6,724 bases of DNA, taken from SAR324 cluster bacterium (GTDB lineage Bacteria; SAR324; JACQKK01). Both the position numbers and the translations under genes were made by a program. The notes under the pieces were generated by a model. It worked only from the letters and a program-made list of their open reading frames with translations, was not told the origin of the DNA and did no database searches. Shown piece by piece: positions 1 through 6,563 of this stretch (position 1 is the stretch's first letter; the number at the start of each line of letters is the position of its first letter). The stretch lies in contig JAPUJL010000140.1 of the NCBI GenBank assembly GCA_027296185.1, positions 1-6,724 of the forward strand, written 5' to 3'.

Positions 1-737
1 AGGATGGCCAGCCCCAGCGGAACTCCGTGGGCGAATCCCTGTCCGGCCAGGGCCATGGCGAACAGGCCCAGCGCCGCCAGCAGCGTCCGGGCGAGCACCG
101 GCGGCCGGGGATTCGTCACGGCCGAATCGGTCTCCGCTCCGCCGCGGCCGGTACGGCCACCCCATCCCGCCAGTTGCTGGGCGGGCAACACGAATAGGAA
201 CCCCGCCGCCAGGGCATGGAGCAGAATCACCGGCGGGCTATAGGTCCCGTAGTCGGTGAAGAAGCGATCCATCACCAGCATGACGCCGAGGGCCATTGCC
301 ACCAGCAGGCCCATTACCGGGAGGTGCTGGATCGGGCCGGTGGGCGCGGTGCGGCGGTGGCGGATGTGCAGGGCGATTCCGTGAATGGCAAATAGGGCGA
401 TGGCCGTGGGTACCAGGTAGTGCCCGCCCAGGTAGGCCAGCGGGCCGTTCTGCCGGTACAGCCCCCAGGCCAGGCTCGCCGCTCCGGCCGCGTGCAGGCC
501 CCACAGGGACCACTGGAGCGGCGCGAACCACCGCCCGCGGCCGTAGCTTTGCAGCCATCCGGCGGACTGTAGGCCGTAGTAGCCGGACAACACCGCGCCC
601 AGGGTGAGCAGGTGCACCGCCGCCGGGGCCGCCCGATGGGCGATGCCCAGCGTCGCCACCTGGGGCGTGACCGTCAGCAGCGCGAGCGCGGCGAGGGTGA
701 AGGCCCACACCGTCCAGAACCAGAGCGGCAGAGTCAT
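1..737 (-). CDS. Polytopic membrane protein, NnrS/CcoN-like (C-terminus beyond left edge)
   Basis: An open frame starts at ATG 737-735 and reads leftward through 245 complete codons to the window edge without a stop, so the C-terminus is missing. The product is strongly hydrophobic, with about seven candidate membrane helices, near residues 5-23, 40-58, 75-93, 106-124, 139-157, 168-188 and 215-234. Residues 42-47 read HLLTLG at the start of helix 2. This resembles the His-Leu-x-Thr-Leu-Gly motif of NnrS-like and heme-copper-oxidase-subunit-I-like proteins of gammaproteobacteria. Histidines also lie in or beside helices at 82, 106, 119 and 174 and could bind heme or metal, but this is inference. 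Residues 195-215 form a polar Gly/Arg-rich loop. I see no good Shine-Dalgarno sequence before 737. ATG 737 was chosen because no start codon lies closer upstream in frame and the first helix begins at once. It lies 116 bases downstream of the SDR gene on the same strand. Coding status is fairly sure; the family is tentative. Confidence 0.72.
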   Translation of the reverse strand, partial: MTLPLWFWTVWAFTLAALALLTVTPQVATLGIAHRAAPAAVHLLTLGAVLSGYYGLQSAGWLQSYGRGRWFAPLQWSLWGLHAAGAASLAWGLYRQNGPLAYLGGHYLVPTAIALFAIHGIALHIRHRRTAPTGPIQHLPVMGLLVAMALGVMLVMDRFFTDYGTYSPPVILLHALAAGFLFVLPAQQLAGWGGRTGRGGAETDSAVTNPRPPVLARTLLAALGLFAMALAGQGFAHGVPLGLAI

Positions 738-853
738 AAGCGTGGGGTCATTGGCACTGTCCGGAAGTACCCCCCGCTGCCGCGGCGATTCGCGTGTCCG
801 GCGCGGCTCCACGGGGTTCCGGATCCATGGCAAAACGGTGGGGCGGGGAGAGG

Positions 854-1564
854 CTAGAACCGCTCGCCGAAGGGGCGCAAGTCGATTTCCTGGCTCCACG
901 CGGAACGGGGCTGATCGATCACGTGCCACACGGCATCGGCGATGTCCTCAGGTTGGAGGAAGAAGGTGGGGTCCTTGTCCGGAAAGAATTTCCGGGTGGC
1001 AGGGGTTTCGATCACCCCGTCGATGATCACATGAGCCACGTGAATGCCCTTGGGCCCGAATTCCCGCGCAAGGGATTGGCCCAGGGCGCGCTGTCCGAAC
1101 TTGCCCACGGCGAAGGGCGCGAACCCTCCGGCGCCGCGCATGGCTCCGGTCGCGCCGATGACGATGATGCTGCCGCTCCCTTCCCGTTCCATGTCGCCCA
1201 GCACCTCTCGGCAGCAGTGCACCATCCCCATCACCGCCACCCTGAACGCCATCTCGAACAGCTCGGGCTTCAGCTCCAGGAACGGCGAGTGCACCATGGG
1301 CGCGGCGTTCTGGATCAGCACGTCCACCGAGCCCAGTTCGGCGCGAATGCGCTTGAAGGCCTTGGTTACCGCCTCCGCGTCGCCCAGATCGGTGGCGATC
1401 GGCAGGGCGTTGCCCCCCATCTTGCGGAGTTCCGCGGCCAGCTCGTCGACGTAGGGCTGCGAGCGGGCCAGCACCCCCATGGCATAGCCCTCGCGCACGA
1501 GGCGGCGGGAAATGGCAGCCCCGTTGCCTGGCCCGGCACCGGCGAGGACGGCTACCTTGGACAC
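854..1564 (-). CDS. Atypical short-chain dehydrogenase/reductase (SDR) lacking the catalytic tyrosine
   Basis: The gene encodes 236 residues, a normal length for a single-domain SDR with a Rossmann fold. The start is GTG 1564-1562, with GAGGAGG five bases upstream. The frame stays open further upstream, but that extension (to 1834) would overlap the divergent gene and has no SDR character. The cofactor site AGAGPGNG (residues 8-15) keeps the G-x3-G-x-G spacing, though Ala replaces the usual leading Thr. DL at 59-60 and NAA at 86-88 are typical SDR landmarks. The catalytic tetrad is mostly gone: Ala110 stands at the Asn position, Ala138 at Ser and Phe151 at Tyr, while Lys155 remains. Phe-x3-Lys with a retained Lys is known from a recognised subgroup of classical-like SDRs (as I recall, SDR c10). 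The C-terminal part, including GIHVAHVIIDG (173-183), matches that subgroup's usual pattern. NAD(P) binding is likely; substrate and even enzymatic activity are unknown. It is divergent from the DUF2333 gene. Confidence 0.93.
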   Translation of the reverse strand: MSKVAVLAGAGPGNGAAISRRLVREGYAMGVLARSQPYVDELAAELRKMGGNALPIATDLGDAEAVTKAFKRIRAELGSVDVLIQNAAPMVHSPFLELKPELFEMAFRVAVMGMVHCCREVLGDMEREGSGSIIVIGATGAMRGAGGFAPFAVGKFGQRALGQSLAREFGPKGIHVAHVIIDGVIETPATRKFFPDKDPTFFLQPEDIADAVWHVIDQPRSAWSQEIDLRPFGERF

Positions 1565-1569
1565 GGATT

Positions 1570-1576
1570 CCTCCTC
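1570..1576 (-). promoter_or_regulatory. Shine-Dalgarno sequence of the SDR gene
   Basis: On the minus strand this reads GAGGAGG, followed by five bases (AATCC) and then GTG. It is the strongest ribosome-binding site seen in the window. It decides the GTG start over longer in-frame alternatives upstream. Confidence 0.8.
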
Positions 1577-1637
1577 GAATGCGGTAGAGCGCTCCGCACC
1601 GCGCCCCAGACCAACAAATAGGGGACGGGCGCGGCCA

Positions 1638-1650
1638 TGGTATGGTAACA
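1638..1650. promoter_or_regulatory. Possible overlapping divergent extended -10 elements
   Basis: On the plus strand TGGTATGGT (1638-1646) has the TGn extension and matches four of six bases of TATAAT. On the minus strand TGTTACCAT (1650-1642) has the same extension and also matches four of six. They sit between the divergent SDR and DUF2333 genes, about 60-80 bases from each start. No clear -35 box lies at the right distance on the plus strand (1618-1623 reads ATAGGG). This is a weak guess from sequence alone. Confidence 0.2.
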
Positions 1651-1660
1651 TCCGTCGCCT

Positions 1661-1677
1661 GGCAATCGCGGATTGCC
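1661..1677. repeat. Perfect inverted repeat GGCAATC-GCG-GATTGCC in the divergent spacer
   Basis: Two perfectly complementary 7-base arms (1661-1667 and 1671-1677) flank the three bases GCG. The repeat lies 28 bases before the DUF2333 ATG and 96 bases upstream of the SDR GTG. It could be an operator for a dimeric regulator acting on either gene, or an RNA hairpin in the leader of the DUF2333 transcript. Its three-base loop is tight for RNA, which slightly favours a DNA site. No regulator gene is visible to assign to it. Confidence 0.45.
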
Positions 1678-1705
1678 GGTTCGTACATTGCCACGCGATG
1701 AGGGT

Positions 1706-2587
1706 ATGCGCCGGTTTCTTCTGAACAAGCGGCTCTTGAGCGGAATCGCCGGAGCGATCGTGCTGGCGTGGCCGCTCGTGGCGTTCCTGCAGAGCGGCAA
1801 GCCGGAGTTGCCTCCCTTGCACGAGGAGCCGCAAGCTCCCGTGGGTGTTCCCACGGTGGAGATGATCGAGCGGCTGATGGTGGTGCAGCTGGAGAGTGCC
1901 GGCGGATGGGTGCCCAACGATCTGCCCCTCAGCCCCAGCTATGTGCTGGACAATCTACCCAATTTCCAGCTCGGGGTGCTGCAGGTGGTGCGCCATGCCT
2001 CGCGCGTGCTGCGGGACAACCTGACGCGCCAGCGCACTTCCGACGCGGTGCACAGCGACACGGACACCGCTTACTCGGCCTATGCCAACGACCCGTACCG
2101 GTGGGCTTTTCCTTCCGCCGAAGGCGCGTTCTCCCGGGGCAACGCCGCGCTGGAGCATTTTCACGGAGAGCTGGGTGCCGCGGCGAACTTCTACCCGCGC
2201 GCCGATAATCTCGTTCAACTGTTGGAGCCGTTCGTTTCCGAGTTGGGCGCGGTGACCACATTGCTGTTGGAGGCAGGCGATTCGGGGAAGGTCTCGTGGT
2301 TCGATATCGACGACAATTTTTACTACGCTCAGGGAGTGGGGTTCGCGTTGCTGGGCCTGGTGCAAGCGATGCAGCAGGATTTCCGGAGGGTGCTGGAGGA
2401 CAAAAACGCGGTGGAGATCACCGGCCTCATCGTCGCCTCGCTGCGCGAGAGCCAGTTCGAACCCTGGATCGTCACCAACGGCAGCAAGGGAGGCCTCCTC
2501 GCCAACCACTCCAGCAACCTGAAGGCGTTTCTCGACGATGCCCGGCAGAAGATGAACAGCCTTATTACGATTCTCAAGCAAGGCTAG
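1706..2587 (+). CDS. DUF2333 family protein, N-terminally membrane-anchored
   Basis: The product is 293 residues long, near the usual length of the family. One hydrophobic segment (residues about 10-28) follows a basic N-terminus (RR, NKR). This predicts a signal anchor with the rest of the protein outside the cytoplasm; there is no lipobox cysteine. The body matches the DUF2333 pattern as I know it: FQLGVLQVVRHASRVLRD (87-104), RQRTSDA (108-114), NDPYRWAFPSAE (128-139), NFYPRADNL (161-169), DDNFYYAQG (202-210), VLEDKNA (229-235) and ANHSSNL (266-272). The function of the family is unknown. ATG 1706 was chosen because it puts the anchor at the very N-terminus. GAGGG upstream lies almost against the ATG, so the ribosome site is poor, and a TTG at 1673 is a weaker alternative. 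The large unknown gene follows 119 bases downstream on the same strand and may be co-transcribed. Confidence 0.92.
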   Translation: MRRFLLNKRLLSGIAGAIVLAWPLVAFLQSGKPELPPLHEEPQAPVGVPTVEMIERLMVVQLESAGGWVPNDLPLSPSYVLDNLPNFQLGVLQVVRHASRVLRDNLTRQRTSDAVHSDTDTAYSAYANDPYRWAFPSAEGAFSRGNAALEHFHGELGAAANFYPRADNLVQLLEPFVSELGAVTTLLLEAGDSGKVSWFDIDDNFYYAQGVGFALLGLVQAMQQDFRRVLEDKNAVEITGLIVASLRESQFEPWIVTNGSKGGLLANHSSNLKAFLDDARQKMNSLITILKQG

Positions 2588-2620
2588 GCCGGCGGCGGGC
2601 ATAGGCCCCAGGGCGGGCGG

Positions 2621-2639
2621 CACGGCGCCCATCGCCGTG
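2621..2639 (+). terminator. GC-rich hairpin between the DUF2333 gene and the large gene
   Basis: CACGGCG (2621-2627), loop CCCAT and CGCCGTG (2633-2639) form a perfect seven-pair stem. Two G-U pairs (2619-2620 with 2640-2641) could extend it. It begins 33 bases after the DUF2333 stop. No T-run follows (TTGCCGG), so it is not a textbook intrinsic terminator. It may instead attenuate transcription, protect the upstream mRNA end, or fold in the leader of the large gene. This makes strict co-transcription of the two genes uncertain. Confidence 0.4.
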
Positions 2640-2706
2640 TTGCCGGAGCGGCGCCCCTCGAGGGCATCCCGGATCGGCGCGGGCCCACGATCAGCGGATA
2701 CCGGAC

Positions 2707-5700
2707 ATGGTGCTCTACGAACTCCTGTCCAATGTTGCCAGTTCCGAGCAGGGTCTGCGGGATCATCCGTCCTGCGGGGAGCTGGTGGACACTTTCCGGG
2801 CGATGGGGGTCAGTGCGCGCTTCATCCGCCAGGTGCACCAGGAATCCGACGAGATCAATCTGGCCGGGCAGTTCGCTCAGGGCGTCCGGGTGCGCGGCAC
2901 CGCGCTGAAGATGATCCGCCCCGAGGCGCACGTCAAGGGCTGCGTGGCGTGGATCCGCGCCCTGCTCGGTCACGTGGACCGCGGCCTGCACGTGGACGTC
3001 ACTAAAATCCGCGCCACCAACGCCGTGCCGCTCGTGCTGGGCATGGTGCTGCGCCGGGAGCACCGGGTATTCCTCACCGGGTTGGAGGAGGAACCGTTGG
3101 TGCGGCTGCAGGTGGAGCCGGACGTCACCCTCAAAACCGTCCCCAAGGCGTTGGCGGCGAACCGGGAGTTGCTGGACGAATACCTGGCCCGGCGGCAACG
3201 CACTTCCAGCTTCCTCACCCAGGCCCAGGACGTGGCGACGCTGGAGTTTCTCGATGCGGGGCTGCGCGACAAGCTGCGCAAAATGGCCAGGGACCGCGAC
3301 GGGGGGGCCATCGATTCCCTCACCGATGCGGAAGTGGTCAATATCGGGCTGATGTCCGAGTATATCGAGCGCTACCAGAGCATTTTCGAGCAGTTCACCG
3401 CCATGTTCCACCAGGGGGAGTTGACGGCGGAACTCGCCGCCCACTTCGAGGTGCTGACCCAGGGCATCTCCTACGTGGAAGCACGCGCCGCGCTGGAGCA
3501 CCTGACCCACGAGGAAACCCGTGCCCGAATCGCCGACAAGCGCTCCCTGATCAACGAGCTGCGCATCAGCCTGGCCCAGGGGGCCGAGGCGCTGCACGAC
3601 GAGTTCCGCCACCACCTGAGGAGCCTGGTGCTCAAGCAGCGGCTGAAGGTGGATGCCGCCCTGTACCGCAAGGTGATCCGCCTTCCCGCGGTCTCCGCGG
3701 AGGATGTGGAGGCCCTGGGCCCCTTTCGCGCGATGCTGGGAGAGTTCAAGGCCATTCACGAGAGTGTGCGCGGCGCGGTGGAGAATGCCCGGGGTCCCGC
3801 CCCGGTGCCCATGAAGCAGAAGCTCTTCGAGGTGCTGCTCAAGCTCACGTTCGACTCGCAGTTCAATAGCCGCATCGACGAGTCGCGCTTGCAGGCCGGT
3901 CCCCTCACGGCGCGGCGGCTGCTGAGCCAGGTGGAGCTGGCGGTATACGATATCGGGAACCTGCGCAAGATTAATTCCCGCCTGCCCATCAGGGGCGTGG
4001 CGGTGAACTTGGCCGAAAAGGTGCCCGTGACTTGGGTGGAGTTCGATGTGATCGTCGCCCGGTTGAGCCGGGCGCTATTTCCCCTGGGGGATCTGGCCAA
4101 GGAGCTGGGCGAATCGATCCGCGTGCGGCTTAAGGAGGAGGACGAGCAGCGCAAGGTCGAGGCGGTGCGCCAGTACCTCAATCACGGCAACCTCCTGCTC
4201 GGGCTCACCAACTACGTGCTCGGCCGCGCCCGGCTCACCACGGAGGAATGGTCCGCGCTGCTGGAGGGGGGGCGCGCCCTGGGGCTGCCCGTGCTCAGCT
4301 CGCGGGACCAGATCCGCAACGACAAGGCCCTGCGCCAAGTGCAGCAGGGGCTTACCGAGCACCTGGAAGGCTACGTGCTCCTGCTGAACGACGACAAGCG
4401 GGCCCTGTTTCCCGTCGAGGCGGAGCCGGTCGTATTGCGCGCGGCATTTCAGCACCTGGTGGATATTCACGTGGTGCGCACGGCGCGGCGGTTCTTCTTC
4501 CAGAAGCTGCAGGTGCTGGCCAAGCAGCACGGCAACCGCTTCTTCGAGATGCTCTACCGGCATGTGCGGCGCCAGGGCGGGTTGACCATGTCCCGCAGCC
4601 AGTTCGGCAGAATTCTCCTGCGCCATCGGGTGTTCGAGAGGACCCGCTTCAGGGAGTTGGGGTTCATCTCGGAGGCCATGGCCAACGGCGACGTGGACGA
4701 GAATCCCTGGTTGTTAGCCGCGGCCAGTAACGCCATCGAGGAGGATGCACAGAGCCCCTTCGCGACGGAGAACGTGGCTGCGGCCCATCAGAAGGCCCTG
4801 GCCGCCTTCCGCAAGGTCATCGCCGGCTATCCGGGCCAGGACGGCGACGGGGCCGGGGAAAGCCTCTCCCTCGATGCGGCACTGGGCGCCCTGGCCCGCG
4901 AGGGCGTGTACGACCTCGGCCATCCCGGGGCCCGGGAGTTGCTGAGCAAGACGCCGCCCGCGGCGATGCTCTGGAAGGTGGTGCAACAGGCCATCTCCAA
5001 GAGCTTCAAGACGGTGCTCAGCTCGGCGCGCTCGACCCAAGAGGCGATCGAGGTGACTCTGCCCGGGCGCATGGCTTACCTGGCCTACCTGAAGCCGGAT
5101 CACGTGTTCAAGGCGGGGGAGCACTCCCTGCTGTTCCGGCTGGTTCCCGATCTGGATGCCTCTCCGGAAACCCTGGACGCGGCGTCGGCGCCGGTCGTGC
5201 AAGGGCTTTCCGAGCACCTGGGCAACGGCGCCGCGGGGGCCTCGCCCCTGGCCCGCTCGCTGTCGTCGCTGGAGACCCATTCCGAATGCTGGAACGCCCT
5301 GCGCGAAGCCTCCATGGTGCCGCTGGTCGACCAGATCCTGCGGGAAACCCTGCTGAAATCGGTGCGTCCCATCGAGCCGATGGCCGAGCACGTGTCCCAG
5401 TATCCCGAGGAAGCCGTGCTTTGCATCGGCGTCTCCTCGTCGGATCAGGGCAAGTTCCACCGCGTCGTCGAGCGGATCGATCACGAGAACGTTTACGCGA
5501 CGCTCTCCGAGGTGGCCAGTTGGCTGGCCCGGTTCCAACGGCTGGACGACGAGCTGGAGGCCTACCGGGGCATGATCGACGACGTGCGCAAGCAGATCGA
5601 CAACATGAACTTCACCGTGTGGGATGCCCCCTACCTGACGAAGTACCGGGCGGCGCTCACCGAACTGCACGAGACCATGGACCTGCGCCCCGAACACGTG

Positions 5701-6216
5701 ACCCAGGAAGACCTGACGCGGATCGAAAATCTGGCCCGCGAGATCGGCGAGATGGTGCGCGACATCCACACCCAGGAGCAGCAGGTGCGGCCCCGGGACC
5801 GCTGGCTGAACCGCATCGCCACCCGGCTGAAAACCATCCGCCCGGAAAGTCAGCTGATCTTCGTGGACCGCCTCCACGAGGGGTCCGAGCGGTCCCAAAT
5901 GTCCTCCGACGGGGAAGAGGAAGACGAGCCGAAGCAGGCTTCCGTCAAGGACGGCAAGGAGAAGGAGTTCCAAACCTTCAGCGAGCGCATGCGCAACGTC
6001 ATCGGCTACCGGGAGCGGCTGGCGGGCAAGGATGTGTTCGTGCTCTCTCCGTCCAACACCCAGCGCGCCCTGACCCTGAGCCTGATCGACCGCATCTTCG
6101 CCCTGAAAGGGCTGTTCACGCCGATCCTGGTGGACGTCTCCGGCTGCCAGAGCTTCGTCCCCCTGCTCCGCACCCGCCTCCCGCCCCACCGCCTGTTCGA
6201 CCTCAACCGGCTCTAG
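2707..6216 (+). CDS. Very large (1169-residue) protein of unknown function
   Basis: I do not recognise this protein. The frame is long and uninterrupted, and its codons favour G or C in third position throughout. ATG 2707 is the only start between the in-frame stop at 2602-2604 and the body; its Shine-Dalgarno is poor. There is no signal peptide and no clear membrane helix. Only five cysteines (residues 23, 79, 861, 906, 1147) fit a cytoplasmic protein. Most of the length reads as amphipathic helices rich in Leu, Ala, Glu and Arg. The segment 934-967 and roughly 1000-1026 have coiled-coil character. An acidic then lysine-rich linker (GEEEDEPKQ, 1069-1077, to about 1087) precedes a last module of about 80 residues. 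That module looks strand-helix-strand: VFVLSP (1110-1115), a helix at 1118-1134 and PILVDVSG (1139-1146). No Walker, nuclease, kinase or zinc motif was found. A scaffold or partner of the upstream DUF2333 protein is possible, but that is only positional inference. Confidence 0.93.
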   Translation: MVLYELLSNVASSEQGLRDHPSCGELVDTFRAMGVSARFIRQVHQESDEINLAGQFAQGVRVRGTALKMIRPEAHVKGCVAWIRALLGHVDRGLHVDVTKIRATNAVPLVLGMVLRREHRVFLTGLEEEPLVRLQVEPDVTLKTVPKALAANRELLDEYLARRQRTSSFLTQAQDVATLEFLDAGLRDKLRKMARDRDGGAIDSLTDAEVVNIGLMSEYIERYQSIFEQFTAMFHQGELTAELAAHFEVLTQGISYVEARAALEHLTHEETRARIADKRSLINELRISLAQGAEALHDEFRHHLRSLVLKQRLKVDAALYRKVIRLPAVSAEDVEALGPFRAMLGEFKAIHESVRGAVENARGPAPVPMKQKLFEVLLKLTFDSQFNSRIDESRLQAGPLTARRLLSQVELAVYDIGNLRKINSRLPIRGVAVNLAEKVPVTWVEFDVIVARLSRALFPLGDLAKELGESIRVRLKEEDEQRKVEAVRQYLNHGNLLLGLTNYVLGRARLTTEEWSALLEGGRALGLPVLSSRDQIRNDKALRQVQQGLTEHLEGYVLLLNDDKRALFPVEAEPVVLRAAFQHLVDIHVVRTARRFFFQKLQVLAKQHGNRFFEMLYRHVRRQGGLTMSRSQFGRILLRHRVFERTRFRELGFISEAMANGDVDENPWLLAAASNAIEEDAQSPFATENVAAAHQKALAAFRKVIAGYPGQDGDGAGESLSLDAALGALAREGVYDLGHPGARELLSKTPPAAMLWKVVQQAISKSFKTVLSSARSTQEAIEVTLPGRMAYLAYLKPDHVFKAGEHSLLFRLVPDLDASPETLDAASAPVVQGLSEHLGNGAAGASPLARSLSSLETHSECWNALREASMVPLVDQILRETLLKSVRPIEPMAEHVSQYPEEAVLCIGVSSSDQGKFHRVVERIDHENVYATLSEVASWLARFQRLDDELEAYRGMIDDVRKQIDNMNFTVWDAPYLTKYRAALTELHETMDLRPEHVTQEDLTRIENLAREIGEMVRDIHTQEQQVRPRDRWLNRIATRLKTIRPESQLIFVDRLHEGSERSQMSSDGEEEDEPKQASVKDGKEKEFQTFSERMRNVIGYRERLAGKDVFVLSPSNTQRALTLSLIDRIFALKGLFTPILVDVSGCQSFVPLLRTRLPPHRLFDLNRL

Positions 6217-6267
6217 GGTCAGCCCATCCGCGCCCCCGCCCCGCTTCTATCCTTTCGACGGCGCGGG

Positions 6268-6284
6268 GTGAGCCTTCGGTTCAC
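6268..6284. terminator. Small hairpin downstream of the large gene
   Basis: GTGAGCC (6268-6274), loop TTC and GGTTCAC (6278-6284) pair over seven positions with one G-U. It begins 52 bases after the large gene's stop. No T-run follows on the plus strand, so it is at best a weak or factor-assisted transcription end. The minus-strand frame's TGA (6283-6281) falls within its right arm. Confidence 0.3.
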
Positions 6285-6448
6285 GGCCCCGGCGGCCCAT
6301 CCACATACGGTGCAAATAAATTGAATGGCCCGGCCCGGTCGATGCGGCCGCGCGGCACCTCCGCCTGCTCCTGCCACCAGTCCATGCCCATATCCCGAAA
6401 AAGCGTCTCGGCGGCGTCAAGTTGCTCCCGTGGGAGCTCTCGGGCCGC
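6281..6448 (-). pseudogene. Possible remnant: tail of a TPR-type signalling protein
   Basis: On the minus strand, 55 codons ending at TGA 6283-6281 read like real protein. They include EQLDAAETLFRDMGMDWWQE, which resembles the last helical repeat of TPR-containing ATPase or cyclase-type regulators, where a helix is followed by G-M-x-W-W. The same frame stays open to an ATG at 6583-6581, giving 100 residues in all. That N-terminal half lacks protein character and overlaps the 3' end of the histidine kinase gene by 20 bases. The ATG is preceded directly by GAAGG with no usable spacing. I read this as a decayed 3' fragment of a larger gene. A small intact gene of 100 residues is the alternative, and chance resemblance is also possible. 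Confidence 0.3.
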
Positions 6449-6563
6449 CCAGATTGTGGAAGCATTCCTGTTTGGAGTGGACAGACGTTGGTCGAGCCGG
6501 CCGATTTTCCGGTTTGTTCGATTTTGTGCCAGTTGGGGAAAGTGAGCGTGAGAACTAAGGATG

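Larger units (their letters stand above)
6217..6563. other. 347-base stretch without a convincing complete gene
   Basis: This lies between the stop of the large gene and the stop of the minus-strand histidine kinase, so it is a convergent junction. It holds a short hairpin at 6268-6284, an AT-rich pocket around 6311-6328, and a minus-strand open frame whose last 55 codons look protein-like. Composition shifts from the GC-rich style of the large gene to about 50% G+C towards its right end. I see no tRNA, no array and no transposon end in it. Confidence 0.6.

Noticed and set aside
760..823. Inverted repeat TCCGGAA (760-766) and TTCCGGA (817-823) in the spacer before the membrane protein gene
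   Set aside because: Arms of seven bases 50 bases apart are expected by chance in GC-rich DNA, and TTCCGGA is itself nearly palindromic.
794..1621. Plus-strand open frame of 275 codons over the SDR gene
   Set aside because: It mirrors the SDR gene on the opposite strand. The minus-strand reading has cofactor and NAA motifs and a strong Shine-Dalgarno sequence; this one has none.
1565..1834. N-terminal extension of the SDR frame to an ATG at 1834
   Set aside because: The added 90 residues have no SDR character, overlap the DUF2333 gene, and the GTG at 1564 has an ideal ribosome site.
2584..3759. Minus-strand open frame of 391 codons opposite the large gene
   Set aside because: Its translation is rich in Gly, His, Gln and Leu with no domain pattern, as expected when a GC-rich gene is read on the opposite strand. 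The plus-strand protein has coherent composition through the same bases.
4131..4142. Strong Shine-Dalgarno-like TAAGGAGG inside the large gene
   Set aside because: It encodes part of a Lys-Glu-Glu stretch, and no ATG, GTG or TTG lies at a proper distance after it, so an internal start is unlikely.
4345..5220. Echo QGL(T/S)EHL at residues 547-553 and 832-838 of the large protein, suggesting internal duplication
   Set aside because: The likeness does not extend to either side, so it is probably coincidence in a helical, Leu/Glu-rich protein.
4714..6189. Minus-strand open frame of 491 codons opposite the large gene
   Set aside because: It is the same antisense shadow effect: low-complexity Gly/His/Gln/Val-rich translation, no ribosome site and no recognisable fold.
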